DNA from: Corynebacterium matruchotii
GTDB lineage: Bacteria > Actinomycetota > Actinomycetes > Mycobacteriales > Mycobacteriaceae
DNA: 64,000 nucleotides
Direction: 5' to 3'
NCBI RefSeq assembly: GCF_011612265.2
Contig: NZ_CP050134.2
Location: 496,001 to 560,000 of the forward strand
In this document: positions 26,780-35,779 of the stretch, one piece after another
How the letters are laid out: every line of letters starts with the position of its first letter
Numbering within the stretch: the first letter of the stretch is position 1
The notes under the pieces: model-generated
Told to the model about the DNA's origin: nothing
Database searches by the model: none
Seen by the model: the letters and a program-made list of their open reading frames with translations, nothing else
Made by a program: the position numbers and the translations under genes

Positions 26780-26817
26780 AAACGCTAAGTTTAGCCCAAA
26801 TGCTGACCTGTATTAAG

Positions 26818-27393
26818 CTAGCTCAGCTGCACCACAGCGTATGTGCGGCCTTGGGAGCTGGCCACACCCACCCCAACCTTTGTGAGTTTTTTATCCGCCA
26901 AGGCTGCCTGGCTAGCCTGGTCTTTGAACCAGGTGTCGAGGAATTTCGAGGCCTTCGCTTCCTGATAACCCAATGCTGCCTGCACCATGACCACGTTTGC
27001 TGGGGTGGGTTTGAAACTATTTGTGGTAGCGTTGCGCTCCGCCCATTTTTGCGCCCGTGATCCCAGGTCGAAATCCGGGTTAAGCGGTTCCCGGCCCGAA
27101 TCGGTGCGTGACTGGTTGAGAATCTGCACAATATCGTTGCGGATGAGGGAATCATCCCAGATACGGGCAGTGTCGATCGGTTGCACGAGATCTCGTAATG
27201 TGGGCTTTTCCGCATCGTTCACGGTTGCCTGCTGTGATGAATTTTGCGGAGTCGAATCAAACGTGTGAAAAAATGCCCCAATCAGGGTGATGGCGGCCAA
27301 CATGTAGGACAGGATGCGTTGCGCCTCGGTGATACGATCACCGCTGGGGGCGGTTGCCCGAAAGTTCTTGAGAGCGTCGAAGAACTGCTGCAT
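26818..27393 (-). CDS. CAP/SCP domain protein with N-terminal membrane anchor (191 aa)
   Basis: One membrane helix (about residues 28-45, ILSYMLAAITLIGAFF) is followed by a linker and a CAP-superfamily domain from about residue 75: IRNDIVQILNQSRTDSGREPLNPDFDLGSRAQKWAERNA corresponds to the family's opening helix, NVVMVQAALGYQEAKASKFLDTWFKD to the second helix and KVGVGVASSQGRTYAVVQLS to the closing strands. The protein would face the cell exterior. Unlike classical CAP proteins, the two His and two Glu of the metal site are not evident. Exact role unknown. Confidence 0.8.
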   Translation of the reverse strand: MQQFFDALKNFRATAPSGDRITEAQRILSYMLAAITLIGAFFHTFDSTPQNSSQQATVNDAEKPTLRDLVQPIDTARIWDDSLIRNDIVQILNQSRTDSGREPLNPDFDLGSRAQKWAERNATTNSFKPTPANVVMVQAALGYQEAKASKFLDTWFKDQASQAALADKKLTKVGVGVASSQGRTYAVVQLS

Positions 27394-27674
27394 GGCCGGT
27401 TTCCTCCACCAATGACGGGTAATAAATGTGATTTCTCGTTAAATTTTAGCACTGAATTATCAACAAACCGACATTATATTTATATAGACAAAATAATATG
27501 TGCAGGCGGTGGGGCGTTCTAGGTGGTGTTTGCTCAGTACCGTTACTATCCTTGTGAGACATGAAGACTTTGCGGAAAACCACCACACTACCTCAGCGCG
27601 GTGATGGCGACCCCAGGGCCCGCATCAACTCCGAATTCGACCCGCCACCTACTGCCATTACCCTATCATCGCCC

Positions 27675-27962
27675 ATGGCAACTCCCGGCGTAGAACAAGA
27701 ACTCGAAGTCGACATGGCAACCAGTGAAAATCTTCCCTGGGTGTGCATTGTGTGGGATGATCCCGTCAATCTCATGAGCTATGTGACCTACGTGTTTCAA
27801 ACCGTTCTCGGCTACGACAAAAAACGCGCCATGGAACTCATGATGCAGGTTCATACCGAAGGCAAAGCCGCGGTTTCCTCCGGGGAAAAAGACAAGGTAG
27901 AGGCCGACGTGAAAAAGCTCCACACCCATGGGTTGTGGGCAACTATGCAACAGGCTGGCTGA
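27675..27962 (+). CDS. clpS: ClpS adaptor protein
   Basis: ClpS delivers N-degron substrates to ClpAP/ClpCP. The core ENLPWVCIVWDDPVNLMSYVTYVF with its N-end-rule pocket residues, the helix KKRAMELMMQVHTEGKAAVSSG, and the C-terminal DVKKLHTHGLWATMQQAG match actinobacterial ClpS. The start is uncertain: ATG 27675 gives 95 residues, the usual length, whereas ATG 27561 would add 38 low-complexity residues and lies just after a TACTAT -10-like hexamer (27544-27549), which could produce a leaderless message. The next gene begins 2 bp after the stop. Confidence 0.92.
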   Translation: MATPGVEQELEVDMATSENLPWVCIVWDDPVNLMSYVTYVFQTVLGYDKKRAMELMMQVHTEGKAAVSSGEKDKVEADVKKLHTHGLWATMQQAG

Positions 27963-27964
27963 GT

Positions 27965-28516
27965 ATGCAAGCATGGAAACGAAAAAAGAGCCTCTTCGGC
28001 CCGGCCAAATACCAGTGCGTCTTCGAACCCATTGAACGGGAAATCCTCGGTAACCTTGCGGCCACTGTCGCCAACGCGCTCATGGAACGCGCCCAATCCG
28101 CCCCCCGCGACGAACTCGCCGAACTCACTGGCATGCCCTCCGGGCACAAAGACGCCCCCGACGACCCCTCTCTGGCCCGCCTGCTGCCCGATTTCGAACG
28201 TGAGGGCGATGAGGAATACGAGGGGGACAACTCCCTGCTGCGATCCCTGCACGAATCCGACATCACCAAAGGCAAGCTCATCAACCTCGCCATCATCGGC
28301 CAAGCTCTGGGCCCCGACGGTTCCGTAAACGTCACCATTACCGAAGACGAAGCCGACGCCTGGCTGAGCGGCATTAACGACCTGCGACTTTACCTCTCCG
28401 CCATAGACGCAGACGACCCGGTCCGGCGCGAAGAACGTGACAATCTGGTGGACTGGCTCGCCTATAACCAAGGCACACTCCTAGACGCAATGGGGCATGA
28501 CATTGACATGCAATAA
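27965..28516 (+). CDS. DUF2017 family protein (183 aa)
   Basis: It starts MQAWKRKKSLFGPAKYQCVF and continues with a helical body with many acidic residues (DFEREGDEEYEGDNSLL). The position directly after clpS and before a P1-family peptidase is the conserved actinobacterial location of DUF2017 (Rv1332-like). ITEDEADAWLSGINDLRLYLSA is a recognisable C-terminal segment of the family. It is sometimes annotated as a regulator, but I see no DNA-binding motif. It overlaps the next gene by 20 bp. Confidence 0.85.
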   Translation: MQAWKRKKSLFGPAKYQCVFEPIEREILGNLAATVANALMERAQSAPRDELAELTGMPSGHKDAPDDPSLARLLPDFEREGDEEYEGDNSLLRSLHESDITKGKLINLAIIGQALGPDGSVNVTITEDEADAWLSGINDLRLYLSAIDADDPVRREERDNLVDWLAYNQGTLLDAMGHDIDMQ

Positions 28517-29438
28517 CAAGCTTATCGACGTCCCCGGCATCGCGGTGGGCCACAAATCCCTGGGGGATACTGGCTGCACCGTGATCGTGGCCCCCGACTC
28601 CGCAATCGCCGCTGTCGACGTTCGGGGCGGCGGGCCCGGCACCCGGGAAACCGACCTGTTGGCACCCCACAATACGGTGCAACGTGTCCACGCCATCACC
28701 CTCACCGGCGGATCCGCCTACGGGCTGGCCGCCGCCGATGGGGTCATGACCCGACTCGAAGAAGATCGAATAGGATTTCGAGTCCTCGACACGGATGAGA
28801 GCCCCATCGTGCCCATCGTGCCGGCCGCCGTCATCTTTGATCTCCTCGTCGGCGACCCCACCCACCGGCCCACCCGGGACGACGGCTACGCCGCCGCCCA
28901 CGCCGCACTCACCGGGGAACCCGACACCCGATCCGGCAACGTCGGCGCCGGGTGCGGCGCCACCGCCGGCCGGCTCCGCGGCGGATTTGGCCAAGCATCC
29001 ATGCAGGTAGGGGAGTGGATCATGGCCGCAGGCATTGTCGCCAACCCCATGGGGGACGTCATGAACCCCGACACCGGTGAATTCTGGGCGGATCCCCGCC
29101 GAAAGGTAGCCGTCGACAAGCTACCTGCGGCAACCCCCAAACTCAACACCACCATCGGCGTGATCGCCACCAACGCCCCCATCACCAAAGCCCAGGCCAA
29201 ACGCCTCGCAATGGTTGCGCACGATGGGATTGCTCGGGCCATTCACCCCGCGCACTCGCCGCTCGACGGCGACACGCTCTTCTGCCTTTCGACCGGCGAC
29301 GGCACCGGCGTCGACCTCCAAACCATGCTAAGCCTATCTACCCACGCGGCCGAGATTACCGCCGCTGCCATTGTCGATGCTGTTGTCGCCGCCGAACCCG
29401 GATTTGGTCTGAACACTTATTTCGAACTAACCCGCTAG
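28497..29438 (+). CDS. P1 family (S58, DmpA-like) peptidase
   Basis: A 313-residue Ntn-type hydrolase. Landmarks are IDVPGIAVGHKSLGDTGCTVI, GGGPGTRETDLL, ITLTGGSAYGLAAADGVM and, before the self-processing nucleophile, TTIGVIATNAPITKAQAKRLA, where Asn-Ala replaces the usual Asn-Ser/Thr-like junction. The family includes L-aminopeptidase DmpA and beta-peptidyl aminopeptidases. Synteny with Rv1333 of M. tuberculosis supports the assignment. The start is ATG at 28497 inside the end of the DUF2017 gene, implying coupling. Confidence 0.88.
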   Translation: MTLTCNNKLIDVPGIAVGHKSLGDTGCTVIVAPDSAIAAVDVRGGGPGTRETDLLAPHNTVQRVHAITLTGGSAYGLAAADGVMTRLEEDRIGFRVLDTDESPIVPIVPAAVIFDLLVGDPTHRPTRDDGYAAAHAALTGEPDTRSGNVGAGCGATAGRLRGGFGQASMQVGEWIMAAGIVANPMGDVMNPDTGEFWADPRRKVAVDKLPAATPKLNTTIGVIATNAPITKAQAKRLAMVAHDGIARAIHPAHSPLDGDTLFCLSTGDGTGVDLQTMLSLSTHAAEITAAAIVDAVVAAEPGFGLNTYFELTR

Positions 29439-29451
29439 AATATTGGTCATT

Positions 29452-30168
29452 ATGGCCTTCTCGAAAAAAACTCACCACCAGGACCCCTACCAGGGGGCCT
29501 ACCCACCCACGGCGGGGGTGCCCGCTGCGCGACCGCAACAACAAGTAGCCCTCGCCAAACGACGACAACAACTCAAAGCCGGAATCAGCCACGCCGTCGG
29601 ATTCGTGGTCGTCATTTGGGCCATCTTCATTATTAACGCCTTCGTGTTTGCCAACAACCTCAACTATTTTGGCATCCACCCGTGGGACACCTCCACCCTT
29701 TGGCACATCATCACCGCGCCCCTCCTCCACGGTAGTTGGGAACACCTTATCGGCAACACCAGCATCGGCGTGGTCTGTGCCTTCCTCATCGGCTGGTCCG
29801 GCAAACGCGTGTTCTGGGAAGTCACCATCATTAGTACCATCGTTGCCGGTGCCTTCCAATGGCTCTTCGGCGGCATCGGCAGCACCCACATTGGCGCCTC
29901 CGGCGTTATCTTTGGCTGGCTCACCTACCTGGTCATTCGCGGCATCTTCAACCGCAGCCTCTCCCAAATCCTCGTCGGCCTCGCACTTGTGTTCTACTAC
30001 GGTGGGGTGTTCTACGGGGTGTTGCCCAGCGAACCCGGCATTAGTTGGCAAGGCCACCTCGGCGGCGCCATCGGCGGATTCATCGCCGGTGCCTGCATCA
30101 CCTCCGACGATCCACCCGAGCTGAAACTCCGCCGCGCCCAGAGAAAACAGCAACAGCTGCGGCGATAG
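29452..30168 (+). CDS. Rhomboid family intramembrane serine protease
   Basis: A 238-residue protein with six membrane segments after a Gln/Pro-rich cytoplasmic start. HGSWEHLIGNTSIG holds the H-x-x-x-N motif of helix 2, GASGVIFGW the catalytic Ser, and WQGHLGGAIGGF the catalytic His of helix 6. It should cleave transmembrane substrates. I chose ATG 29452 over TTG 29443. It occupies the position of Rv1337 in the conserved block. Confidence 0.95.
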   Translation: MAFSKKTHHQDPYQGAYPPTAGVPAARPQQQVALAKRRQQLKAGISHAVGFVVVIWAIFIINAFVFANNLNYFGIHPWDTSTLWHIITAPLLHGSWEHLIGNTSIGVVCAFLIGWSGKRVFWEVTIISTIVAGAFQWLFGGIGSTHIGASGVIFGWLTYLVIRGIFNRSLSQILVGLALVFYYGGVFYGVLPSEPGISWQGHLGGAIGGFIAGACITSDDPPELKLRRAQRKQQQLRR

Positions 30169-30196
30169 GGAGACTGCCGCGCCGGGCATCATCGAA

Positions 30197-30242
30197 CAAA
30201 AATAACGCGAGATTCCACCTCATTGGGGAACCTCGCGTTATC
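30197..30242 (-). terminator. Terminator of glmS (bidirectional)
   Basis: AACGCGAG (30204-30211) pairs with CTCGCGTT (30232-30239). On the minus strand the stem is followed by ATTTTTGT, the better T-run, so it mainly ends glmS, and it also stands after the rhomboid gene. One TATTGGGGA-like motif lies in its loop (30222). Confidence 0.7.
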
Positions 30243-30253
30243 GCATTTCTGTG

Positions 30254-32128
30254 CTATTCGACGGTCACAGACTTGGCCAGGTTACGGGGCTGATCCACAT
30301 CGTAACCCTTGGACTCGGCGACGGTGGCCGCAAACAGCTGCAACGGCACGGTGGCCAAGAGCGGCTGCATCAAGCTGGGGGATTCGGGGATGCGAATAAC
30401 ATGGTTGGCGAACTGCTCAACCGCCTTATCGCCCTCCTCGGCGATCACAATCGTGATAGCACCCCGGGCCCGCACCTCCTGAATGTTCGAAACGACCTTC
30501 GAATGCAGGGATTCACGGCCGCCCGGGGACGGCACAATGATAAACACCGGCTGGCCCTCCTCTACCAGGGCGATCGGGCCGTGCTTCAGCTCGCCAGCGG
30601 CAAACCCCTCGGCGTGCAGGTATGCGATCTCCTTCAGCTTCAGAGCACCCTCCAGGGCGACCGGGAACCCGACGTGGCGGCCCAAGAACAGCACGGACGT
30701 GGCGTCCTTCATGCTGCGGCCCAGCTCCTTGACCTGGTCCTCATTGTCGATGACCTTCTGGATTTTCTCGGGAATCTCCCGCAGCTCGTCGAGGATCTTG
30801 TGCACTTCGTCGGCAAACATATTGCCGCGCAGCTCCGCCAGGTACAGGCCCAAAAGATACACGGCCGCAATCTGGGCGAGGAATGCCTTCGTGGAGGCCA
30901 CGGCGATTTCCGGGCCGGCATGCGTGTACAGGCAGGCGTCGGACTCCCGCGGAATGGACGAACCGTTAGTGTTGCAGATCGCAATCACCTTTGCGCCCTG
31001 CTCCCGGGCGTGGCGGACCGCCATGAGCGTGTCCATGGTTTCACCCGACTGGGACAGGGCCACCACCAGGGTTTTCTCGTTCACAATGGGATCCCGGTAC
31101 CGGAACTCGTGGGCCAACTCCACTTCGGTGGGGATACGGCACCAGTGTTCGATCGCATACCGGGCCACCATGCCGGCATAGGCGGCCGTGCCGCAGGCGA
31201 TGACAATGATCTTGTCGATGCTGCGCAGCACGGTCTCGTCAATGTGCAGCTCATCCAACGTGAGCTTGCCGTTCTCGTCGAACCGGCCCATCAGGGTGTC
31301 GCGGACGGCGGTCGGCTGATCATGGATTTCCTTCTCCATGAACGAGCTGAACCCGCCCTTTTCGGCGGCGGCAGCATCCCACTCCACCTTGAATGGCTTG
31401 CCCTGGGCCTTATTGCCGGCGAAATCAATGATGTCGTAGCTGGTGGCGGTGATGGTGACGATCTGATCGTTCGCCATTTCCACCGCATTCTTGGTGTAGT
31501 CAATGAACCCGGACACGTCGGAGCCGAGGAAGTTTTCACCCTCGCCCAGGCCAATGACCAGCGGGGAATTCCGGCGGGCGGCAACAATCCGATCCGGGAA
31601 ATCCGTGTGCAGCGCCAACAGCGTGAACGCACCCTCCAGCCGGTTGCAGGTCAGCCGCATGGATTCGGTGAGGTCGCCCTCGCCGGCGCCGTGCATAAAG
31701 TCGGACAGCAGGGTGGCGGCCACCTCGGTGTCGGTTTCGGACTTAAAGGTGTAGCCCTTTTCTGCCAGCTCGGTTTTCAGTTCCGCAAAGTTCTCAATGA
31801 TGCCATTGTGCACAACAGCAAGTTTGCCGCCATCCACCACGTGCGGGTGAGCGTTGGCATCGGTTGGCCCACCATGGGTGGCCCACCGGGTGTGCCCAAT
31901 GCCCACCACCGCTTGGGGCAGCGGGTCGGCGGCGATCACTTCGTCGAGGGCAGCGACCTTCCCGGCCTTTTTCCGGAAGCTTATTTTTCCCTCGTCGAGC
32001 ACGGCAATACCGGCCGAGTCGTAGCCGCGATATTCCAAGCGTCGTAAGCCTTCCAATACCACGTCGAGGGCAAAATGTGCCCTACCAGGGATGTTTTTAG
32101 TCCCTACGTATCCAACAATTCCACACAT
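30254..32128 (-). CDS. glmS: Glutamine--fructose-6-phosphate aminotransferase (isomerizing)
   Basis: A 624-residue GlmS making glucosamine-6-phosphate for peptidoglycan. After Met1 the N-terminal nucleophile Cys2 stands in MCGIVGYVG. The glutaminase domain contains RGYDSAGI, HTRWATHG and the asparagine/aspartate substrate loop. Two SIS domains follow (IIVIACGTAAYAGMVARY, LVVALSQSGETMDTL, VLFLGRHVGFPVALEGALKLKEI), and the end is DQPRNLAKSVTVE, the conserved DxPRxLAKSVTVE tail. It is monocistronic and inserted into the otherwise mycobacterium-like clpS-rdgB order. Confidence 0.98.
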   Translation of the reverse strand: MCGIVGYVGTKNIPGRAHFALDVVLEGLRRLEYRGYDSAGIAVLDEGKISFRKKAGKVAALDEVIAADPLPQAVVGIGHTRWATHGGPTDANAHPHVVDGGKLAVVHNGIIENFAELKTELAEKGYTFKSETDTEVAATLLSDFMHGAGEGDLTESMRLTCNRLEGAFTLLALHTDFPDRIVAARRNSPLVIGLGEGENFLGSDVSGFIDYTKNAVEMANDQIVTITATSYDIIDFAGNKAQGKPFKVEWDAAAAEKGGFSSFMEKEIHDQPTAVRDTLMGRFDENGKLTLDELHIDETVLRSIDKIIVIACGTAAYAGMVARYAIEHWCRIPTEVELAHEFRYRDPIVNEKTLVVALSQSGETMDTLMAVRHAREQGAKVIAICNTNGSSIPRESDACLYTHAGPEIAVASTKAFLAQIAAVYLLGLYLAELRGNMFADEVHKILDELREIPEKIQKVIDNEDQVKELGRSMKDATSVLFLGRHVGFPVALEGALKLKEIAYLHAEGFAAGELKHGPIALVEEGQPVFIIVPSPGGRESLHSKVVSNIQEVRARGAITIVIAEEGDKAVEQFANHVIRIPESPSLMQPLLATVPLQLFAATVAESKGYDVDQPRNLAKSVTVE

Positions 32129-32181
32129 AAAACTCGACTCTACCTTGATTTGTTAGTGATTTAAATAGACTGACATGTGAG

Positions 32182-32216
32182 AGCCGTAACGCACACTATG
32201 AGTGGTACGTTACGGC
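32182..32216. promoter_or_regulatory. Perfect 10-bp hairpin upstream of glmS
   Basis: AGCCGTAACG (32182-32191) and CGTTACGGCT (32207-32216) form a perfect stem with a 15-base loop, about 55 bp upstream of the glmS start. It has no T-run. It may be a leader structure or operator. It does not resemble the glmS ribozyme. Confidence 0.4.
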
Positions 32217-32295
32217 TGGTGGCCAAGACGAAAACGCCTCAACTACTGATGCAAACAGCGGATGCCCCGGCGCTATTCCCTCACGGACGTCGAAA

Positions 32296-32326
32296 AGCAA
32301 AAAAAGCGAGGCCGCAACCTCGCTTA
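32296..32326 (-). terminator. Terminator of the SGNH hydrolase gene
   Basis: AGCGAGG (32305-32311) and CCTCGCT (32318-32324) enclose a six-base loop. On the minus strand the stem is followed by a seven-T run. Confidence 0.85.
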
Positions 32327-32344
32327 TCGACGCCTAAAGTATGA

Positions 32345-33193
32345 CTACAGGTGCTTGGCCAAAATCTCGGCCACCCCATCATTACCCTTATGCGTCAAAT
32401 GGGTCGTGATGTTATACGGGTCGGAAGAATTATCAATAATGCCCGCAATCCACCGCTGATCCTTCGCTGCACACATGTCGTGGCCTGCGGTATCCTTCTC
32501 CAAATCAATCCAGCCCGTGCCCGTGGCCGCAGCCGACTGACGCTGCCAATCATGGGCCGCATTCAGGGAATTCCGCACCGAAATCGTAGAAATCGGCGGG
32601 GCAGGCATATTATTTAGTTGCACCGGGCAGGCCGTGTTATTGGCACCCAAAATCGACGGGTAACCCACAAACGCAATCTTCGCATTCGGGGCAGCAGCCT
32701 TAATCCGGCCCACCTGCGTCTTCATCTCATTGACGAAATTCTCCGTCTGCACCGAATAAATACCCGGGGCCTTCCACGAATCATTCATGCCAATCTGCAG
32801 GAACACATTCGTCGTCCCGGCATTTAGCTGCTTGCCCGCCAGCGCCAAATCTACCTCTTTGCTCAACCGCTTATTCGGCTCAATCGGGGCGTAAGCAACC
32901 GCGCCCGTGCAGGCGAAATCCTCCACCTTAGCGCCAGAAATCCGGGCCAATGATGCTCCCACTCGACTCTGCCCCTGCGGGCACCTGCCTGCCGGCGTCG
33001 GGGCGTTCTTCGTAGCCTTACCTGGACCCTGCATTAGATCCGCAATAACATACGTGGGGTTGGCCATGATCGAATCACCAAACAACACCACATTCCGTTC
33101 CTGGGCAGACGCAGCCGGGGTAGCGACCAATCCCCCAATAAGGGCGGTCACAGCCGCGGTAGCAGCAACCGCGAAACGACGAGTTTTAAACAT
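32345..33193 (-). CDS. Secreted SGNH/GDSL hydrolase (282 aa)
   Basis: The signal peptide (residues 1-30) has basic MFKTRR, a hydrophobic core and an ASA cleavage site before QE. The mature domain begins VVLFGDSIM with the GDS nucleophile Ser41, contains the block III Asn in QIGMNDSW, and ends with a catalytic Asp/His segment near DPYNITTHLTHKGN. Four cysteines may form disulfides (RCPQG, DFACTG, TACPV, HDMCAAKD). It is an exported esterase or lipase; the substrate, perhaps a mycolate or glycan ester, is unknown. CATTGGGGAA lies just upstream of its start. Confidence 0.9.
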   Translation of the reverse strand: MFKTRRFAVAATAAVTALIGGLVATPAASAQERNVVLFGDSIMANPTYVIADLMQGPGKATKNAPTPAGRCPQGQSRVGASLARISGAKVEDFACTGAVAYAPIEPNKRLSKEVDLALAGKQLNAGTTNVFLQIGMNDSWKAPGIYSVQTENFVNEMKTQVGRIKAAAPNAKIAFVGYPSILGANNTACPVQLNNMPAPPISTISVRNSLNAAHDWQRQSAAATGTGWIDLEKDTAGHDMCAAKDQRWIAGIIDNSSDPYNITTHLTHKGNDGVAEILAKHL

Positions 33194-33364
33194 TTAGGCA
33201 TCCTCTCATTGGGGAACATTCAGTAATCTTTGTGGAAGCATGAAGCATCATCAAAGCATTGATTATATATTTCTTGCACTTAAAGAAGTTACAGCTACAC
33301 CATAATGGGTAATACTATTGGGGAAACCCGCAACCAAAAACTTACCCAAAACACAGGTGACACC

Positions 33365-34171
33365 ATGAAAATAACCAATAATTCCCCAATAGGAATCTTC
33401 GACTCCGGCGTGGGTGGACTCACCGTCGCCCGCACCATCATGGAGCAACTCCCCGGCGAATCCATCACCTACATTGGAGACACCGCCCACAGCCCCTACG
33501 GGCCCCTTCCCATCGCCGAGGTCCGCAAACATGCCCTCCGGATCGCTGACGAACTCGTGGAACGCGGCAGCAAAATGCTCGTCATCGCCTGCAACACGGC
33601 ATCCGCCGCCTGCCTCCGGGACGCGCGCGAACGCTACGACGTGCCCGTCATCGAAGTCATCCACCCGGCCGTTCGCCGCGCCGTCGCCACCACCCGCAAC
33701 GGCCGCATTGGAGTCATTGGGACTAGCGGCACCATCAACTCCGGTGCCTACCAAGACTTGTTCTCCGTCAACCCCAATGTGGAAATAACCGCCCAAGCCT
33801 GCCCCCGCTTCGTTGACTTCGTGGAACGCGGCATCACCTCCGGGCGACAAATCCTCGGGGTCGCCCAAGCCTACATCGAACCCCTCCAAACCGCCGGCGT
33901 AGACACCCTAGTATTGGGATGCACACACTACCCCCTGCTTTCCGGCGTCATCCAACTCGCCATTGGAGACAACGTGACCCTCGTGTCCTCGGCAGAAGAA
34001 ACCGCCAAAGACGTACTCAAGCAGCTTTCTACCACCGACATGCTTGCCGACGAATCCACCACCCCAACCCACCACTTCGAATCCACCGGTGACCCAGAAC
34101 TCTTTTCACAGTTGGCTAAACGATTCTTAGGGCCACATGTGACGCACGTCGAAAAGCTAGAACCGATGTAA
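33365..34171 (+). CDS. murI: Glutamate racemase
   Basis: A 268-residue MurI supplying D-glutamate for peptidoglycan. The Asp/catalytic loops are clear: [26 protein letters not shown], the first catalytic Cys in [10 protein letters not shown] and the second in [12 protein letters not shown] chose ATG 33365, preceded by AGGTGAC, over an upstream ATG at 33305 that adds 20 unsupported residues. It begins the murI-MBL-rph-rdgB run that mirrors Rv1338-Rv1341. Confidence 0.97.
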   Translation: MKITNNSPIGIFDSGVGGLTVARTIMEQLPGESITYIGDTAHSPYGPLPIAEVRKHALRIADELVERGSKMLVIACNTASAACLRDARERYDVPVIEVIHPAVRRAVATTRNGRIGVIGTSGTINSGAYQDLFSVNPNVEITAQACPRFVDFVERGITSGRQILGVAQAYIEPLQTAGVDTLVLGCTHYPLLSGVIQLAIGDNVTLVSSAEETAKDVLKQLSTTDMLADESTTPTHHFESTGDPELFSQLAKRFLGPHVTHVEKLEPM

Positions 34172-34232
34172 TCCGCGACCGGAAACCCCATAATCTTTTC
34201 CCTATTGGAGAAAAACATGGGAAAGTAGCAAC

Positions 34233-34997
34233 ATGAAGGTTATCGTTCTAGGAAGCTCAGGCAGCGTTGGCGCCCCAGGAAACCCTGCCTCCGGATACCT
34301 CATCCAACCTTCCAATGGGCAAAGCCTCCTCATGGACATTGGGCCTGGTGTTCTCGCTAAAATGCAAGAATACCAAAACCCTAATGACGCGCATATGCTT
34401 TTCAGCCACCTTCACCCCGACCACTGCCTCGACTTTCCCTCACTCCTGGTCTGGCGCCGGTACCACCCCACTGCCCCGGCGCAACACCGCAATATTTGCA
34501 TGGGGCCACACCACACCCCAATACACCTAGGGCGACTCAGCGCCGACATTCCCGACGAGGTCGACGACATGTCCGACACCTTCGACTTCCACCCTTGGCG
34601 CATCCGCCACCCTCACCCTATTGGAGACTTTACTGTCACTGCCTATCCCACAATCCACCCCATCGAATCCTATGCCATGCGGGTAACCGCCCCCAATGGC
34701 AGAATCATCGCCTACTCCGGCGACAGTGCCTACAGCACCGAACTCATCGACTGCGCCCGCAACGCCGACATCTTCCTCTGCGAAGCCAATTGGGGAAAAT
34801 CCTGCGACAACAAAGCCCCCAATATGCACATGTGTGGCCAAGACGCCGGAATCATCGCCACCAAAGCCAACGCCAAACACCTCATCCTCGTCCACATCCC
34901 ACCCTGGGGCGACCCTATTGGGGCAATGGAAGGCGCACGCCAACACTACGACGGCCCCATCTCCCTTAGCTATTCGGGAATGGAAATCCCACTCTAA
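34233..34997 (+). CDS. MBL-fold hydrolase, Rv1339-like (254 aa)
   Basis: A metallo-beta-lactamase-fold protein with the H-x-H-x-D-H motif in FSHLHPDHCLDFPSL, a later SGDSAY with the bridging Asp and HMCGQDAGIIA/LILVHIPPW with the final His ligands. The layout matches RNase Z/phosphodiesterase-like members. The orthologous position (Rv1339) encodes an atypical cyclic-nucleotide phosphodiesterase in mycobacteria, so a cAMP-degrading role is a reasonable inference. It lies between murI and rph on the same strand, with a 48-bp gap to rph. Confidence 0.9.
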   Translation: MKVIVLGSSGSVGAPGNPASGYLIQPSNGQSLLMDIGPGVLAKMQEYQNPNDAHMLFSHLHPDHCLDFPSLLVWRRYHPTAPAQHRNICMGPHHTPIHLGRLSADIPDEVDDMSDTFDFHPWRIRHPHPIGDFTVTAYPTIHPIESYAMRVTAPNGRIIAYSGDSAYSTELIDCARNADIFLCEANWGKSCDNKAPNMHMCGQDAGIIATKANAKHLILVHIPPWGDPIGAMEGARQHYDGPISLSYSGMEIPL

Positions 34998-35045
34998 ACA
35001 CGAAGCAACCACAAACCCTAGTGTCCCCAATGTAGGCTCAACCCC

Positions 35046-35774
35046 ATGACTTCATTCACTCGCGCCGACGGCCGCGCCCCAGACCAACTCCGACCCATCC
35101 GCATCACCCGCGGATTCACCACCAACCCCGCAGGATCCGTACTCATCGAATACGGCAATACCCGAGTCATGTGCACCGCCAGCGCCGAGCAAGGCGTCCC
35201 CCGCTTCAAAAAAGACTCCGGTGAAGGCTGGCTCACCGCCGAATACGCCATGCTGCCGGCAGCCACCCATGAACGCATGCCCCGCGAATCCATGCGCGGC
35301 AAAGTCAAAGGCCGCACCCACGAGATCTCCCGCCTCGTTGGGCGATCCCTCCGCGCTGCCATTGACCTAACCTTATTGGGGGAAAATACGATCAACATTG
35401 ACTGTGATGTGCTGCAAGCCGACGGCGGCACCCGCACCGCCAGCATCACCGGCGCCTATATCGCACTTGCCGACGCCATTGCCTACCTCACAGCCCAAGG
35501 CGTCGTCCCCGGAAACCCGCTCCTTCCCCCAATAGCGGCGGTATCTGTTGGCATCATCGATGGCCATGTGTGCCTCGACCTCCCCTATGAAGAAGACTCC
35601 CGCGCCGACGTTGACCTCAATGTCATCATGACCCAGGAAGGAAAATTCGTCGAAATCCAAGGCACAGCCGAACACAACACCTTCAGCCGGGATGAATTGA
35701 ACGCAATGCTTGACTATGCGGAAAAAGGCTGTAAAGAACTCATCGAAGCCCAACTCGCCTCATTGGGGAAATAG
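35046..35774 (+). CDS. rph: Ribonuclease PH
   Basis: A 242-residue phosphorolytic 3'-5' exoribonuclease that trims tRNA 3' ends. It begins [15 protein letters not shown], with [17 protein letters not shown] and [17 protein letters not shown] following, and [22 protein letters not shown] carries the phosphate-binding arginines. [19 protein letters not shown] and [18 protein letters not shown] are further signatures. It is separated from rdgB by five bases and clearly cotranscribed. Confidence 0.98.
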   Translation: MTSFTRADGRAPDQLRPIRITRGFTTNPAGSVLIEYGNTRVMCTASAEQGVPRFKKDSGEGWLTAEYAMLPAATHERMPRESMRGKVKGRTHEISRLVGRSLRAAIDLTLLGENTINIDCDVLQADGGTRTASITGAYIALADAIAYLTAQGVVPGNPLLPPIAAVSVGIIDGHVCLDLPYEEDSRADVDLNVIMTQEGKFVEIQGTAEHNTFSRDELNAMLDYAEKGCKELIEAQLASLGK

Positions 35775-35779
35775 GCATA

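Noticed and set aside
30251..32047. A 598-codon plus-strand frame
   Set aside because: Fully antisense to glmS, whose domains and active-site residues are intact.
32129..32260. glmS ribozyme
   Set aside because: Only a single simple hairpin is present and the ribozyme is known from Firmicutes; no pseudoknot core is visible.
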